Shown: positions 40,483-49,316 of the stretch, one piece after another
How the letters are laid out: every line of letters begins with the position of its first letter
Position numbering within the stretch: the first letter of the stretch is position 1
Assembly (NCBI RefSeq): GCF_900100845.1
Contig: NZ_FNFP01000006.1
Location: 1-64,000, forward strand
Origin: Natronincola ferrireducens
GTDB taxonomy: Bacteria > Bacillota > Clostridia > Peptostreptococcales > Natronincolaceae
DNA: 64,000 nucleotides
Direction: 5' to 3'
Program-made: the position numbers and the translations under genes
The notes under the pieces: model-generated
Told to the model about the DNA's origin: nothing
Database searches by the model: none
Seen by the model: only the letters and a program-made list of their open reading frames with translations

Positions 40483-40644
40483 ATGACAAAAACTAGAATA
40501 CATGAGGAATGCTCATCTTTAGTATTCAAGGGATATATAAACAGGGAGTTAAGGAGCAGAGAATGTATGTCAAAGGCAAGAAGCAAGACAAATGTAAGAG
40601 AGAAGAATTTAAAAGAGTACTGCAAGGTATGCTTCAGGGGGTGA
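40483..40644 (+). CDS. Small Cys-containing ORF
   Basis: This 53-residue frame begins MTKTRIHEECSSLVFKGYIN and ends KEYCKVCFRG, with four Cys (two in a CKVC pair) and many Arg/Lys. GGTGGGGTGAAG is upstream. The last bases overlap the ribosome site of the next gene, as in an operon. It might be a small zinc-binding protein; no family is recognised. Confidence 0.4.
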   Translation: MTKTRIHEECSSLVFKGYINRELRSRECMSKARSKTNVREKNLKEYCKVCFRG

Positions 40645-40650
40645 TGGTGG

Positions 40651-41535
40651 ATGGAAATCAATAACAAAATTTTCAATGTGGTGCTGGTTTTAGTTGCCAC
40701 TCTTGTGGCAGCAGGCTACGGCCTTATATTTTACCTTAAGCTGGATGGACCTGTATTCTTTCACCATTACTATGACCAGAGGATCTATGTCGACAGGGAG
40801 CATTATCAGGATATTTCCTTTAACTTGGGCTATATTACTGATGCTTATGACGACAGAGTCGTAATCGATATTGAGTTTCCTGAATACCCAGAGCTAACGA
40901 TCCAGGCATCGGAGTATGGATATATTCATCCATTCAATTGGGGCTTCGAACACAACGATACACCCGGTGACATCTACGGTCGATACAGCGTAAGAAGTGT
41001 GTACTGCAAGATTATTGATTTACCAGAAGGAAAAGATCTGGACGGTGTAGTTCTTACACAAGCCAGGATTATGTTTGATGACTCCAGCGAAATGGCAGTT
41101 GATATTGGAGAAATCCATCTTTACGAGCACATGACCGGAGAATCCCTCCTTGAGCATATTTCTTCATCCGGATCCTCTGACGGAACTGGAAAAACAACCT
41201 ACAGGATTCTTGGGGATCTTACCATTACTCTTATTGAAAGCCCTCTCATGGAAAAATTTAAGGATAGAGTTCAGTGGAAAGTAAACGGCACCAATCCCCA
41301 TGTTACAGTGGGAATGACACTTCAGGAAGGGAACTTTTTGGATGTGACATCAAAGGTAGGGGTTGCGGATGATATAGTCAGTGAATACACCCTATTTGAT
41401 ATACATCCAAAGCTGACATTTACTGACGATCATGGAATACATTATTCCCAGAGGTTCTACAATATAAACAGTATTTACCACAATTACAGTTTTACCAATC
41501 TGTATAGATATATTAAAGCAAGGGGGACGATTTAG
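40651..41535 (+). CDS. Unknown membrane-anchored extracytoplasmic protein
   Basis: This 294-residue protein has an N-terminal helix (about 8-28, VVLVLVATLVAAGYGLIFYL) followed by a beta-rich exterior part (DRVVIDIEFPEYPELTIQAS, GLRD-free, with YRILGDLTITLIESPLMEKF and PKLTFTDDHGIHYSQRFYNI). The ribosome site is AGGGGGTGATGG. It is adjacent to a membrane protein gene (41536) with no gap. Codon use is visibly richer in G and C at third positions than in its neighbours, suggesting acquisition. Confidence 0.65.
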   Translation: MEINNKIFNVVLVLVATLVAAGYGLIFYLKLDGPVFFHHYYDQRIYVDREHYQDISFNLGYITDAYDDRVVIDIEFPEYPELTIQASEYGYIHPFNWGFEHNDTPGDIYGRYSVRSVYCKIIDLPEGKDLDGVVLTQARIMFDDSSEMAVDIGEIHLYEHMTGESLLEHISSSGSSDGTGKTTYRILGDLTITLIESPLMEKFKDRVQWKVNGTNPHVTVGMTLQEGNFLDVTSKVGVADDIVSEYTLFDIHPKLTFTDDHGIHYSQRFYNINSIYHNYSFTNLYRYIKARGTI

Positions 41536-42156
41536 ATGACAATGGGTTACAAGAAAATATTCTGGGGCATCTTTATTGCAACTTTCAACATAATAATCGG
41601 AAGAATAACCATACTTCCTGCCTTCGTAGGCTGGATCGTTGTACTGACAGGTCTTTCAGAGCTTGAAGAAAACTCAACCGGAGGAGATTTTTCTGGATCC
41701 AAGATAAGCGCCATGGTACTTGTTGCCGCAAGTCTTGGGGGAGGACTCGTGTCTCTTTTAGGAGGTAGTAATGTTGAAAGTTTCCTTCCTTTGCTGTTCT
41801 ACCCTCTGTTTGTAATAGCCATTGAGTTTGTAGTATTTCACAAGATTTTAGAGGTATCAGTCCATAACTTCAATGGAATGGACCATCAGGAGACTGCCGA
41901 TAAGTATACCAGCAAGGACAGAACCTATATAATCCTAATGGGAATAACGATGGTCCTGATGATAATAGCCTTTACAGTTAATCACGGGACAACAGGCTTT
42001 ATAGGAGCTGTTATGGCTATGATTTCAAGGATATACCTGATGGTTGTTATGAACTCCCTCAGTAAGGAAGATTACACGACAGACGATAAAAACGCATGCC
42101 AAGGGGACGTTTTGATTGCCATGGATTTAGAGATATTCCAGGAAAAAAATGACTAG
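41536..42156 (+). CDS. Unknown membrane protein, 3' end replaced by a mobile element
   Basis: This 206-residue protein has about five hydrophobic segments (IFWGIFIATFNIIIGRITIL, AMVLVAASLGGGLVSLLGG, FLPLLFYPLFVIAIEFVVF, YIILMGITMVLMIIAFTV, GAVMAMISRIYLMVV). The last residues (from about C189, QGDVLIAMDLEIF) are encoded by the left end of the RAYT element at 42100, so the native C-terminus has been lost or altered. The same left-end DNA stands at 43650. It is paired with 40651 as an operon. Confidence 0.65.
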   Translation: MTMGYKKIFWGIFIATFNIIIGRITILPAFVGWIVVLTGLSELEENSTGGDFSGSKISAMVLVAASLGGGLVSLLGGSNVESFLPLLFYPLFVIAIEFVVFHKILEVSVHNFNGMDHQETADKYTSKDRTYIILMGITMVLMIIAFTVNHGTTGFIGAVMAMISRIYLMVVMNSLSKEDYTTDDKNACQGDVLIAMDLEIFQEKND

Positions 42157-42590
42157 AATAGCAAGAGAAAAAAGTCAAACAGGAATATATCATATTATGT
42201 TGAGAGGGATAGATAAAAGAAATATATTTATAAATGATTCAGACTATGAAAAATTTATTGAGTATATTAAGAAAGCAAAGGAAAAGATAGAATTCACAGT
42301 ATATGCATATTGTTTAATGACGAATCATGTACATCTGTTGCTCAAAACAGAATCAGAGGAAATAGGAGATGTCATTAGAAGAATAACTGTAGGTTATGCA
42401 CAATATCATAATATCAAAAATGGAAGAACAGGCCACCTTTTTGAAAATCGATTTAAGAGCGAACCAGTAGATACAGATGATTATTTTCTCATAGTATTAC
42501 CATATATCCATCAAAACCCAATAAAAGCAGGCATGGTAGAAAGAATAGAAGACTATAAGTGGAGCAGTTATAATGCAACGGTTGGCAGAC
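42100..42590 (+). mobile_element. RAYT-type transposon, copy 1 (3' truncated)
   Basis: It begins with CCAAGGGGACGTTTTG ATTGCC, identical to the left end of copy 2 at 43650. Homology to copy 2 runs through the transposase to about 42575, then stops at SSYN, so the right end is missing. It is inserted in the 3' end of the 41536 gene. Confidence 0.85.
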
Positions 42591-42607
42591 CATTCAGTGT
42601 GTCTTAA
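42149..42607 (+). CDS. REP-associated tyrosine transposase (Y1_Tnp), truncated
   Basis: This 152-residue frame is almost identical to the first 145 residues of the 43712 protein. The HUH motif (LMTNHVHLLLK) and the region with the catalytic Tyr (YIHQNPIKAGMV) are present. It differs by Val/Ile in the AYC segment and Pro for Arg before YIHQ. The C-terminus is replaced by an unrelated tail (ATVGRPFSVS). It lacks the C-terminal helical part, so it is probably inactive. Confidence 0.8.
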   Translation: MTRIAREKSQTGIYHIMLRGIDKRNIFINDSDYEKFIEYIKKAKEKIEFTVYAYCLMTNHVHLLLKTESEEIGDVIRRITVGYAQYHNIKNGRTGHLFENRFKSEPVDTDDYFLIVLPYIHQNPIKAGMVERIEDYKWSSYNATVGRPFSVS

Positions 42608-42613
42608 GACACA
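42598..42613. repeat. 16-bp perfect palindrome at the truncation point
   Basis: TGTGTCTTAAGACACA spans the end of the truncated transposase frame. It may be the edge of whatever event removed the element's right end, or a protein-binding site. Confidence 0.4.
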
Positions 42614-42645
42614 GCAAGTAACATGCCTTTATAGGGCTAGAGCAA

Positions 42646-42666
42646 ACCACCCGTTTTACGGGTGGT
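42646..42666. terminator. Hairpin, probable terminator of the ZIP gene
   Basis: ACCACCCGT (42646-42654) pairs with ACGGGTGGT (42658-42666) with a 3-nt loop. It lies 33 bases past the stop of the minus-strand ZIP transporter. Confidence 0.55.
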
Positions 42667-42698
42667 CCTGATTACTAGTTGCAAATCGGTAATGTTGA

Positions 42699-43505
42699 TT
42701 AGGCTAGAAGAACAAGGCTAATGGCCATGACGATCATTCCTGCGATGGTACCATATACAGAAAGATGATGATCACCATAGTCTCTTGCAGCAGGCAATAG
42801 CTGATCCAATGAAATATACACCATAATTCCTCCCACTGCGGCAAACACAATACCAAAAATTACTTCCGTCATAAAAGGAGCTAAAATTAAGTAACCTACT
42901 AATGCTCCTATTGGTTCTGCTAATCCAGAGAAAAAAGAATACATGAAGGCTTTTAATCTACTTCCCGTTGCATAATATATAGGAATAGACACTGCAATTC
43001 CTTCTGGAATATTATGAATAGCAATGGCAATAGCAATACTAATTCCTAGAGCAGGGTCTTTAAGAGTTGATATTAGGGTTGCAAACCCCTCGGGAAAATT
43101 ATGAATAGCAACAGCTAAAGCTGTAAACATACCCATTCTAAGCAAACGCTTCTCATCATTGGTTTTTTCATCATCAGTAACATCTTTTTCTTTATGAACA
43201 TTTTCTTCAAAGGATGGTATTAGCTTATCAATCAAGCCAATAAAAAGCATACCACCAAAGAATGCCATAACATTTACTGCAGAACCAAGTCTTACACCTA
43301 GCTCCTGAGTGAGGGACTCATTGGCCTTAAAAAATATTTCTATCATAGATACATAGATCATCACGCCAGCAGAAAATCCCAATGCTACTGAAAGAAATTT
43401 TTTGTTGGTTTTCGTGGTAAACAGTGCGATAAGGCTCCCGACACCAGTACAAAGACCTGCCAGTGTAGTGATCATAAAAGCAAATAATAAACCTGAAGTA
43501 TCCAT
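42699..43505 (-). CDS. zupT: ZIP family divalent metal transporter (ZupT-like)
   Basis: This 268-residue protein has eight helices. It shows VAIHNFPEGFATLIS (helix 4) and AIAIHNIPEGIAVSIPI (helix 5), the two metal-binding HNxPEG motifs, plus an acidic/His loop (FEENVHKEKDVTDDEKTNDE) between helices 3 and 4. It imports zinc or other divalent metals. GGAGG is upstream on the minus strand. It lies between the two RAYT copies, oriented against them. Confidence 0.93.
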   Translation of the reverse strand: MDTSGLLFAFMITTLAGLCTGVGSLIALFTTKTNKKFLSVALGFSAGVMIYVSMIEIFFKANESLTQELGVRLGSAVNVMAFFGGMLFIGLIDKLIPSFEENVHKEKDVTDDEKTNDEKRLLRMGMFTALAVAIHNFPEGFATLISTLKDPALGISIAIAIAIHNIPEGIAVSIPIYYATGSRLKAFMYSFFSGLAEPIGALVGYLILAPFMTEVIFGIVFAAVGGIMVYISLDQLLPAARDYGDHHLSVYGTIAGMIVMAISLVLLA

Positions 43506-43649
43506 ACCACAACCTCCTTAATTTACAGATGCATATTTTTAATTCTTGAAAGATAGTTTCCTTAGGCTAATTTACACCGTACTATAGAATATGAAATAGG
43601 CAAAAAATTGCAACTATATTTATGAATATTTTATGCATACTCCAAGTAC

Positions 43650-44478
43650 CAAGGGGACGTTTTGATTGCCATGGATTTAGACATATGATAGGATAAAAAT
43701 GGGTGATAAAAATGGCTAGAAGAGCAAGAGAAAAAAGTCAAACAGGAATATATCATATTATGTTGAGAGGGATAGATAAAAGAAATATATTTATAAATGA
43801 CTCAGACTATGAAAAATTTATTGAGTATATTAAGAAAGCAAAGGAAAAGATAGAATTCACAATATATGCATATTGTTTAATGACGAATCATGTACATCTG
43901 TTGCTTAAAACAGAATCAGAGGAAATAGGAGATGTCATTAGAAGAATAACTGTAGGTTATGCACAATATCATAATATCAAAAATGGAAGAACAGGCCACC
44001 TTTTTGAAAATCGATTTAAGAGCGAACCAGTAGATACAGATGATTATTTTCTCATAGTATTACGATATATCCATCAAAACCCAATAAAAGCAGGCATGGT
44101 AGAAAGAATAGAAGACTATAAGTGGAGCAGTTATAATGAATATATGAAAAAGAACACATTAATTAATTCTACATTTGCACTAAATTACTTCAAGGATAGA
44201 CAAGGGTTAATAGAGTACATGACAGAAGAAAGTGAAGACAAGTGCCTAGAATTCAATCCTAAAAAGAGGTACACTGATGAGGAATTAAAAGAAACAATAT
44301 ATTCATTAGTAGATATATCCATATTAAATACTTTAGATAGAGAGGCTAGAGATAACCTACTTAAAAGTATAAAAGAGACAACTGGGGCAAGCAATAGACA
44401 ATTATCAAGGATACTGAAAATAGGGAGAGGAATACTAGATAGAATTAAGTAAATTTAGTGACAAACAAAACGTCCCCG
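43650..44478 (+). mobile_element. RAYT-type transposon, copy 2 (complete)
   Basis: It is bounded by the inverted repeats GGGGACGTTTTG (43653-43664) and CAAAACGTCCCC (44466-44477) and encodes one tyrosine transposase. CGTGGCTCCCCGTGGCTC follows the right end. The close identity to copy 1 suggests recent movement. Confidence 0.85.
43712..44452 (+). CDS. REP-associated tyrosine transposase (Y1_Tnp domain)
   Basis: This 246-residue protein has the Y1 transposase domain at about 5-145 with HUH (LMTNHVHLLLK) and the catalytic Tyr region (LRYIHQNPIKAGMV). A C-terminal helical part at about 150-246 ends in a helix-turn-helix-like segment (ETTGASNRQLSRILKIGRGI). It cuts and joins single-stranded DNA at hairpin-bearing ends. 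ATG 43712 has GGTGAT upstream; GTG 43703 is less likely. Confidence 0.9.
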   Translation: MARRAREKSQTGIYHIMLRGIDKRNIFINDSDYEKFIEYIKKAKEKIEFTIYAYCLMTNHVHLLLKTESEEIGDVIRRITVGYAQYHNIKNGRTGHLFENRFKSEPVDTDDYFLIVLRYIHQNPIKAGMVERIEDYKWSSYNEYMKKNTLINSTFALNYFKDRQGLIEYMTEESEDKCLEFNPKKRYTDEELKETIYSLVDISILNTLDREARDNLLKSIKETTGASNRQLSRILKIGRGILDRIK

Positions 44479-44515
44479 TGGCTCCCCGTGGCTCTTTGGC
44501 TTTAATAAAAAAATC

Positions 44516-44571
44516 TAGACAAATTACTAGTGGATACGTTATAATATAAGACAGGTGGAACATGTTTCATA
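44516..44571 (+). promoter_or_regulatory. lacI promoter with operator
   Basis: TAGACA (44516-44521) and TATAAT (44540-44545) are 18 bases apart. TGGAACATGTTTCATA (44556-44571) just downstream is a near-palindrome differing by one base from the perfect operator at 45716-45733. It would allow repression of the regulator by itself. Confidence 0.7.
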
Positions 44572-44583
44572 AGAGGTGGTCAC

Positions 44584-45540
44584 ATGGCAAATATGAGAGA
44601 TGTTGCAAAAAAAGCAGGTGTAGGTATTGCAACGGTTTCTAGATACATTAATAATGATGGTTATGTAAGCAAAGAAGTAGGAGATAGGATTCAAGAAGTT
44701 ATTGATGAATTGGGTTATAAACCAAATACATTAGCTAGAGCGATTTTTACCAAAAAATCCAAAATGATTGGATTAATCATTCCTAATATTCTCAACCCCT
44801 TCTTTCCTGAACTTGCAGAAGGAATTGAAAAGCGTGCTCGGGAGGAGGGGTATAAAATTGTATTATGTAGTACTAAATATGATGAAAAAAATGAGAAGGA
44901 TATTCTTGAAATGCTTCTTTGCAATAGAGTAGATGGCATTGTTGTCATAGATACTAGATGTCCTCAAGAATATACTAAAGTTAATATTCCTATTGTTTCA
45001 CTGGAAAATCAAATATCTGATGAAATTCTATACCTTACATCAGATAATTTTAAAGGTGGCACCCTTGTAGCTGAATTTATAATAAAGCAAAACCTTAGAA
45101 GAATTTTGCATGTAAAAGGTTCAGATAGTTCAAGATCAGCAATGGAACGTTATAGAGGCTTTAAATCCAAATTATCTGAAAAAGGATTTGAATTTGATGT
45201 TGTTGAATTGGTGAATTGTGAAGATGAGTTGGCCATTAAACAGGATTTAAACCAATATGATGTGATTTTTGCGTGGAATGATGATATTGCTATTAGATTA
45301 ATAAGTGAGTGTTATAAGAAAAAATTGATTATACCAGATGATATTCAAATTATTGGATTTGATAATATATACTATAGCAGAAAAATTAGTCCATCTTTAA
45401 CAACTGTCAACCAGCCAATTTGTAAATTAGGTGAAGCTGCTGTGGATTTAATTATTAAGCAAATTAAAAAGAAACATATTCCTGAAAAAAAACATATTCT
45501 TGATGTTAAGTTAATTGAGAGAGAAACAACCAAGGGTTAA
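44584..45540 (+). CDS. LacI family repressor of the nucleoside/ribose operon
   Basis: This 318-residue protein has an N-terminal HTH at about 3-50 (MRDVAKKAGVGIATVSRYIN, LGYKPNTLARAI) and a periplasmic-binding-like effector domain (about 60-318; IGLIIPNILNPFFPELAEGI, HVKGSDSSRSAMERYRGF, IQIIGFDNIYYSRKISPSLT). Its gene and the ribokinase operon each carry the TGGAACATGTTYCATA operator. The effector is presumably ribose, ribose-5-phosphate or a nucleoside, inferred from the genes it flanks. Confidence 0.9.
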   Translation: MANMRDVAKKAGVGIATVSRYINNDGYVSKEVGDRIQEVIDELGYKPNTLARAIFTKKSKMIGLIIPNILNPFFPELAEGIEKRAREEGYKIVLCSTKYDEKNEKDILEMLLCNRVDGIVVIDTRCPQEYTKVNIPIVSLENQISDEILYLTSDNFKGGTLVAEFIIKQNLRRILHVKGSDSSRSAMERYRGFKSKLSEKGFEFDVVELVNCEDELAIKQDLNQYDVIFAWNDDIAIRLISECYKKKLIIPDDIQIIGFDNIYYSRKISPSLTTVNQPICKLGEAAVDLIIKQIKKKHIPEKKHILDVKLIERETTKG

Positions 45541-45715
45541 TATAGAGATATCAGTAAGAAACCTTTTGAACCAATCAATGAATACGTTATCCTACATTCA
45601 TTGATTAAGACATAAATACAAAATGTGGAAATATAAAATATATGGGTGATACCAAAAGGATTATAAAAATATACATGTAATAAAATATTTTATTATATGA
45701 GTATTTTTTACACAA

Positions 45716-45733
45716 TATGGAACATGTTCCATA
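45716..45733. promoter_or_regulatory. LacI-type operator upstream of the ribokinase operon
   Basis: TATGGAACATGTTCCATA is a perfect 18-bp palindrome. It lies just upstream of TATACT (45741) and TATAAT (45749-45754), so a bound repressor would cover the -35 region. The one-mismatch copy at 44556-44571 precedes the lacI gene. Confidence 0.8.
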
Positions 45734-45836
45734 AGTTTAATATACTGTTATAATAATTTGATATATGTAAGTGGGAAAATAAATTGGTAAATTTGGGTGA
45801 AAAGGGGAGCGTATTATATATTAAGGAGAGAATAAC

Positions 45837-46736
45837 ATGAACAAAGTATTTGTATTCGGAAGTATTAATATGGATTTGGTAATAAGTGCTTCACGAGTAC
45901 CTAACGCAGGGGAGACCTTGTATGGAAGTCAATTTTTTACTAATGGTGGTGGCAAGGGAGCTAACCAAGCAGTAGCGTGTGCTAAGCAAGGAACTAAAAC
46001 ATATATGATAGGAAGTGTTGGTAAGGATTACTATGGTTCTATTCTGAAAAAGTCATTAAAGGAATATGGTGTGAATGTAGATCATGTTTGTGAGATTGAT
46101 GATGTTAACAGTGGTGTAGCAATGATTATTAATGTTGATAATGATAATAGAATAATTTTGAATGGAGGTGCCAATTTAGCCGATAAAGGAGAAGTGGCCA
46201 TCAAAACAATTGATGAAATATCAGTTAAAGGGGACTATTTAATTTGTCAATACGAATGTGATTTAGATGTGGTATTTAAGGTGCTAAAACATGCTAAGAA
46301 AAACAATATGGTTACTGTTGTGAATGCAGCACCTGCCATAAAATATGACGATATGATTTACTCATATATTGATTATTTAATAATAAATCAAACTGAAAGT
46401 GAAATTTTATCAAAGGTTTATCCACAAAGTCGAGAAGAATGCTTAGAAGCATTTAGATTTTTTGAAGAAATTGGAGTAGGAACTACCATTATTACTATGG
46501 GGAGCAAAGGTAGTTGTTCTAAATCAAAAAATGAAGAAGTAGTATTTGTAGATGCTAAAAAGGTAGAAGCTGTTGATACCACAGCAGCAGGAGATGCTTA
46601 TATTGGGGCTTTAGTATCAAAACTAAGTGCTGGATGTGACTTGAAAATGTCAATGGATTATGCAACTAAAGTTGCAGCATTGACCGTCATGAGAAAAGGA
46701 GCACAATCCTCTATTCCTACTAAGTTTGAGTTGTAA
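45837..46736 (+). CDS. rbsK: Ribokinase
   Basis: This 299-residue PfkB-family kinase shows VFGSINMDLVISASRVPNAG (substrate lid and Asp), TNGGGKGANQAVACAKQG, VAMIINVDNDNRIILNGGAN, the nucleotide region TTIITMGSKGS, and AVDTTAAGDAYIGALVSKLS with the catalytic Asp. It phosphorylates ribose at O5. The ribosome site is AAGGAGAG. It is first in the operon, followed by a nucleoside hydrolase that would release ribose. Confidence 0.93.
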   Translation: MNKVFVFGSINMDLVISASRVPNAGETLYGSQFFTNGGGKGANQAVACAKQGTKTYMIGSVGKDYYGSILKKSLKEYGVNVDHVCEIDDVNSGVAMIINVDNDNRIILNGGANLADKGEVAIKTIDEISVKGDYLICQYECDLDVVFKVLKHAKKNNMVTVVNAAPAIKYDDMIYSYIDYLIINQTESEILSKVYPQSREECLEAFRFFEEIGVGTTIITMGSKGSCSKSKNEEVVFVDAKKVEAVDTTAAGDAYIGALVSKLSAGCDLKMSMDYATKVAALTVMRKGAQSSIPTKFEL

Positions 46737-46837
46737 ACCTATTTTATTAAATCTTTAGTTTAGCAAAAACACAATAAGTTAGAAATGAAGTTATTGTATT
46801 TTTAAAAATAGAAATCATCACAAAGGAGGAAATAACA

Positions 46838-47752
46838 ATGTCTAGACCAATAATTATCGATACTGATCCAGGCATCGATGATGCAGTTGCCTTAGCAATT
46901 GCTTTATTTAATAAGGAGTTAGATGTAAGATTAATCACAACAATTGCAGGAAATGTTGGTATTGATTCTGTTACCAAGAATGCTCTTCAATTATTGAATT
47001 TTTTTGGAAAGAAAGTACCTGTTGCAATGGGGGCAGCTGAGCCTTTGGTAGAAAAACTTGTGGATGCTTCTGACGTTCATGGATCGTCTGGATTAGGTGG
47101 TTATGAATTTGAAGAACCTACAAAGGAACTATTGCTAGAGGATGGGGCAGTTAATGCAATGTATAAAGAAATAATGTCTTCAAAAGAAAAAATAACACTG
47201 GTTCCAATTGGTCCACTAACAAATATTGCATTACTTTTAAAGATGTATCCTGAAGTAAAGTCTAACATACAGGAAATCGTTTTAATGGGAGGTTCAGCTT
47301 CAAGAGGAAATAAGGGAGTTATGAGTGAGTTTAATATAGCCACAGACCCAGAAGCTGCTTTCATTGTTTTTAATAGTGATGTAGATGTAGTTATGGTTGG
47401 ATTAGATGTGGGATGGAAGACACTTATCTATCCAGAAGATTCTAAGAATATAAAGAATATGAATAAAATTGGTGATATGATTTATCATTTGTTTAAGACA
47501 TATAGAGGTGGAAGTTTTAATACTGGTCTTAAAATGTATGACAGTTGTGCGATAGCATATTTATTAAAACCTGAAATGTTTGAAGTAGTAGAAACCTATA
47601 CCCAAATAGAATTAGCAAGTGGTTTAACTAGAGGGTGCACAGTAGTAGATTTAAAAGGTTATTTAAAAAGAAAGCCTAATTCTAAAGTATGTTTAGATAT
47701 TAATCAAGACATGTTTAAAGAATGGTTCATGAATGAAATAAGTAGATTTTAA
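46838..47752 (+). CDS. Ribonucleoside hydrolase (IunH/Rih family)
   Basis: This 304-residue protein starts with the calcium-binding signature IIDTDPGIDDAVALAIAL. It also has GNVGIDSVTKNALQLL, DVHGSSGLGGYEF, LVPIGPLTNIALLLK, VLMGGSASRGNKGVMSEFNI, ATDPEAAFIVF and the late catalytic region MYDSCAIAYLLKP. It cleaves nucleosides to base and ribose. AAAGGAGG is upstream. Its place between ribokinase and a transporter makes a nucleoside-salvage operon. Confidence 0.93.
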   Translation: MSRPIIIDTDPGIDDAVALAIALFNKELDVRLITTIAGNVGIDSVTKNALQLLNFFGKKVPVAMGAAEPLVEKLVDASDVHGSSGLGGYEFEEPTKELLLEDGAVNAMYKEIMSSKEKITLVPIGPLTNIALLLKMYPEVKSNIQEIVLMGGSASRGNKGVMSEFNIATDPEAAFIVFNSDVDVVMVGLDVGWKTLIYPEDSKNIKNMNKIGDMIYHLFKTYRGGSFNTGLKMYDSCAIAYLLKPEMFEVVETYTQIELASGLTRGCTVVDLKGYLKRKPNSKVCLDINQDMFKEWFMNEISRF

Positions 47753-47814
47753 TATGAAATTCCACTAGCGAATAGCAAGGGTAAATCTAGACATTTAAAA
47801 AGGGAGGACATAAG

Positions 47815-49230
47815 ATGAATATTTTTGCAGTAGGTATTATTACAATATTGGCTATTGGTGTGGTGGTTTATATGTTGCTTAAAAATATGGACATAAAAAT
47901 CACATTATTAGGAGTTGGGTTGGCATTAATGTATGTAGCTTTATTCATGGGACAAGACATAGCTGTTAGAGATTTTACTACTACAGGTTCAATTTTGCTA
48001 GATCCTATAAGTGTTATTCCTATAGAATTTGTAGCCACTTTATCTAGAGCAGGATTAATTATTTTAATTTTAGGTGGATACACTGCTTATATGAATAAAA
48101 TTGGTGCCAATGATGTAACAGTCAACGTTTTGACTAAACCACTTGGTAAAATTAAATCACCCTATTTATTGGTACCTATCGTCTTCTTATTGGGCAACTT
48201 ACTATCTATTGTTGTTCCTAGTGCATCTAATTTAGCAATTATTTTATTAGCAACATTATATCCAGTTTTGAAAAAAGCAGGTATGTCAACCCTTACTACT
48301 GCAGGAGTAATAGCAACAACGGCAACCATTGTTCCAACACCGTTAGGTGGGGATAATATAGCGGTTGTAGGAGAGTTGATCAAGTCACCTCAATTTGCTA
48401 ATTTAACTGTAGTTGACTATGTGGTTAAATATCATGCCATTGTTTCTATTCCAACACTTTTATTAATGGCTGTAGCACATTATTTTTGGCAAAAAAGAAT
48501 GGATAAAAAAGATATTGCTAAGGGAGTTAATGATACAGTAATAGAAGTAGATGAAGTAAAGGAAGTTAAGGGAAGTGTATTATACAAAACTGTATATTCG
48601 ATATTACCAACATTACCAATATTTATACTTTTGATAACCTATACACTAGATTTAATGGATATTATGTCTATTTCTGTAGATGTAGGATTAGCATCTTTTC
48701 TAAGTTTTATTATTGCTATAATATGTGAACTTATTAGAAGAAAAGAAAGTAAGTTAGTATTAAAAGATACAGAGGAATTTTTTATTGGTATGGGACGTGC
48801 AATGACAGTAGTTGCACTTTTAGTATCAGCTTCTATCTTTGTTATAGGGTTGAATTCAATTGGGTTGATCGCACAATTACAATCAATTATGCAGTCAACT
48901 AATACAGTAGGATTTGCTTTGCCTTTAATACTAGTATTATTTACAATACTAATTGTTACGCTAAGTGGTAGTGGAACAGCATTATTCTATGCAATGGTGC
49001 CATTAATGGTACCATTATCTGAAGCTGCAGGGATTAATCCTATTGCTATAGCCATCCCTATGGGATTAACTGGTAACTTAATGAGGGCTTGTTCTCCCGT
49101 TGCTGCAGTTATAATGATAGTTGCTGGAACTACAAAGGAAAGTCCGGTTAGCATTGTTAAAAGAACTATAGTGCCTTCAGTGATTGCAGTAATCTTTATG
49201 TTCATTCTTAGTATGATTATACATTTATAA
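47815..49230 (+). CDS. DcuC-family (anaerobic C4-dicarboxylate carrier-like) transporter
   Basis: This 471-residue permease has about 12-13 helices. Regions include LSIVVPSASNLAIILLATLY, TIVPTPLGGDNIAVVGELI, LSGSGTALFYAMVPLMVPLS and LTGNLMRACSPVAAVIMIVA, the layout of the DcuC/ion-transporter superfamily. The ribosome site is AGGGAGG. Family members carry C4-dicarboxylates, but the operon (ribokinase, nucleoside hydrolase, LacI operator) points to a nucleoside or ribose substrate. That reassignment is inference. Confidence 0.85.
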   Translation: MNIFAVGIITILAIGVVVYMLLKNMDIKITLLGVGLALMYVALFMGQDIAVRDFTTTGSILLDPISVIPIEFVATLSRAGLIILILGGYTAYMNKIGANDVTVNVLTKPLGKIKSPYLLVPIVFLLGNLLSIVVPSASNLAIILLATLYPVLKKAGMSTLTTAGVIATTATIVPTPLGGDNIAVVGELIKSPQFANLTVVDYVVKYHAIVSIPTLLLMAVAHYFWQKRMDKKDIAKGVNDTVIEVDEVKEVKGSVLYKTVYSILPTLPIFILLITYTLDLMDIMSISVDVGLASFLSFIIAIICELIRRKESKLVLKDTEEFFIGMGRAMTVVALLVSASIFVIGLNSIGLIAQLQSIMQSTNTVGFALPLILVLFTILIVTLSGSGTALFYAMVPLMVPLSEAAGINPIAIAIPMGLTGNLMRACSPVAAVIMIVAGTTKESPVSIVKRTIVPSVIAVIFMFILSMIIHL

Positions 49231-49316
49231 CAAGACCATAATATTGTAATGATGCTAAAAAATAGGGTTTTAATGGTAAGTTTTTTACAATCAAAAATAA
49301 GCTGTTGAAGTTAAGT

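Noticed and set aside
41536-42156. Treating the last 18 residues of this membrane protein as native
   Set aside because: The same DNA stands at the left end of the second transposon copy, so those residues come from the insertion.
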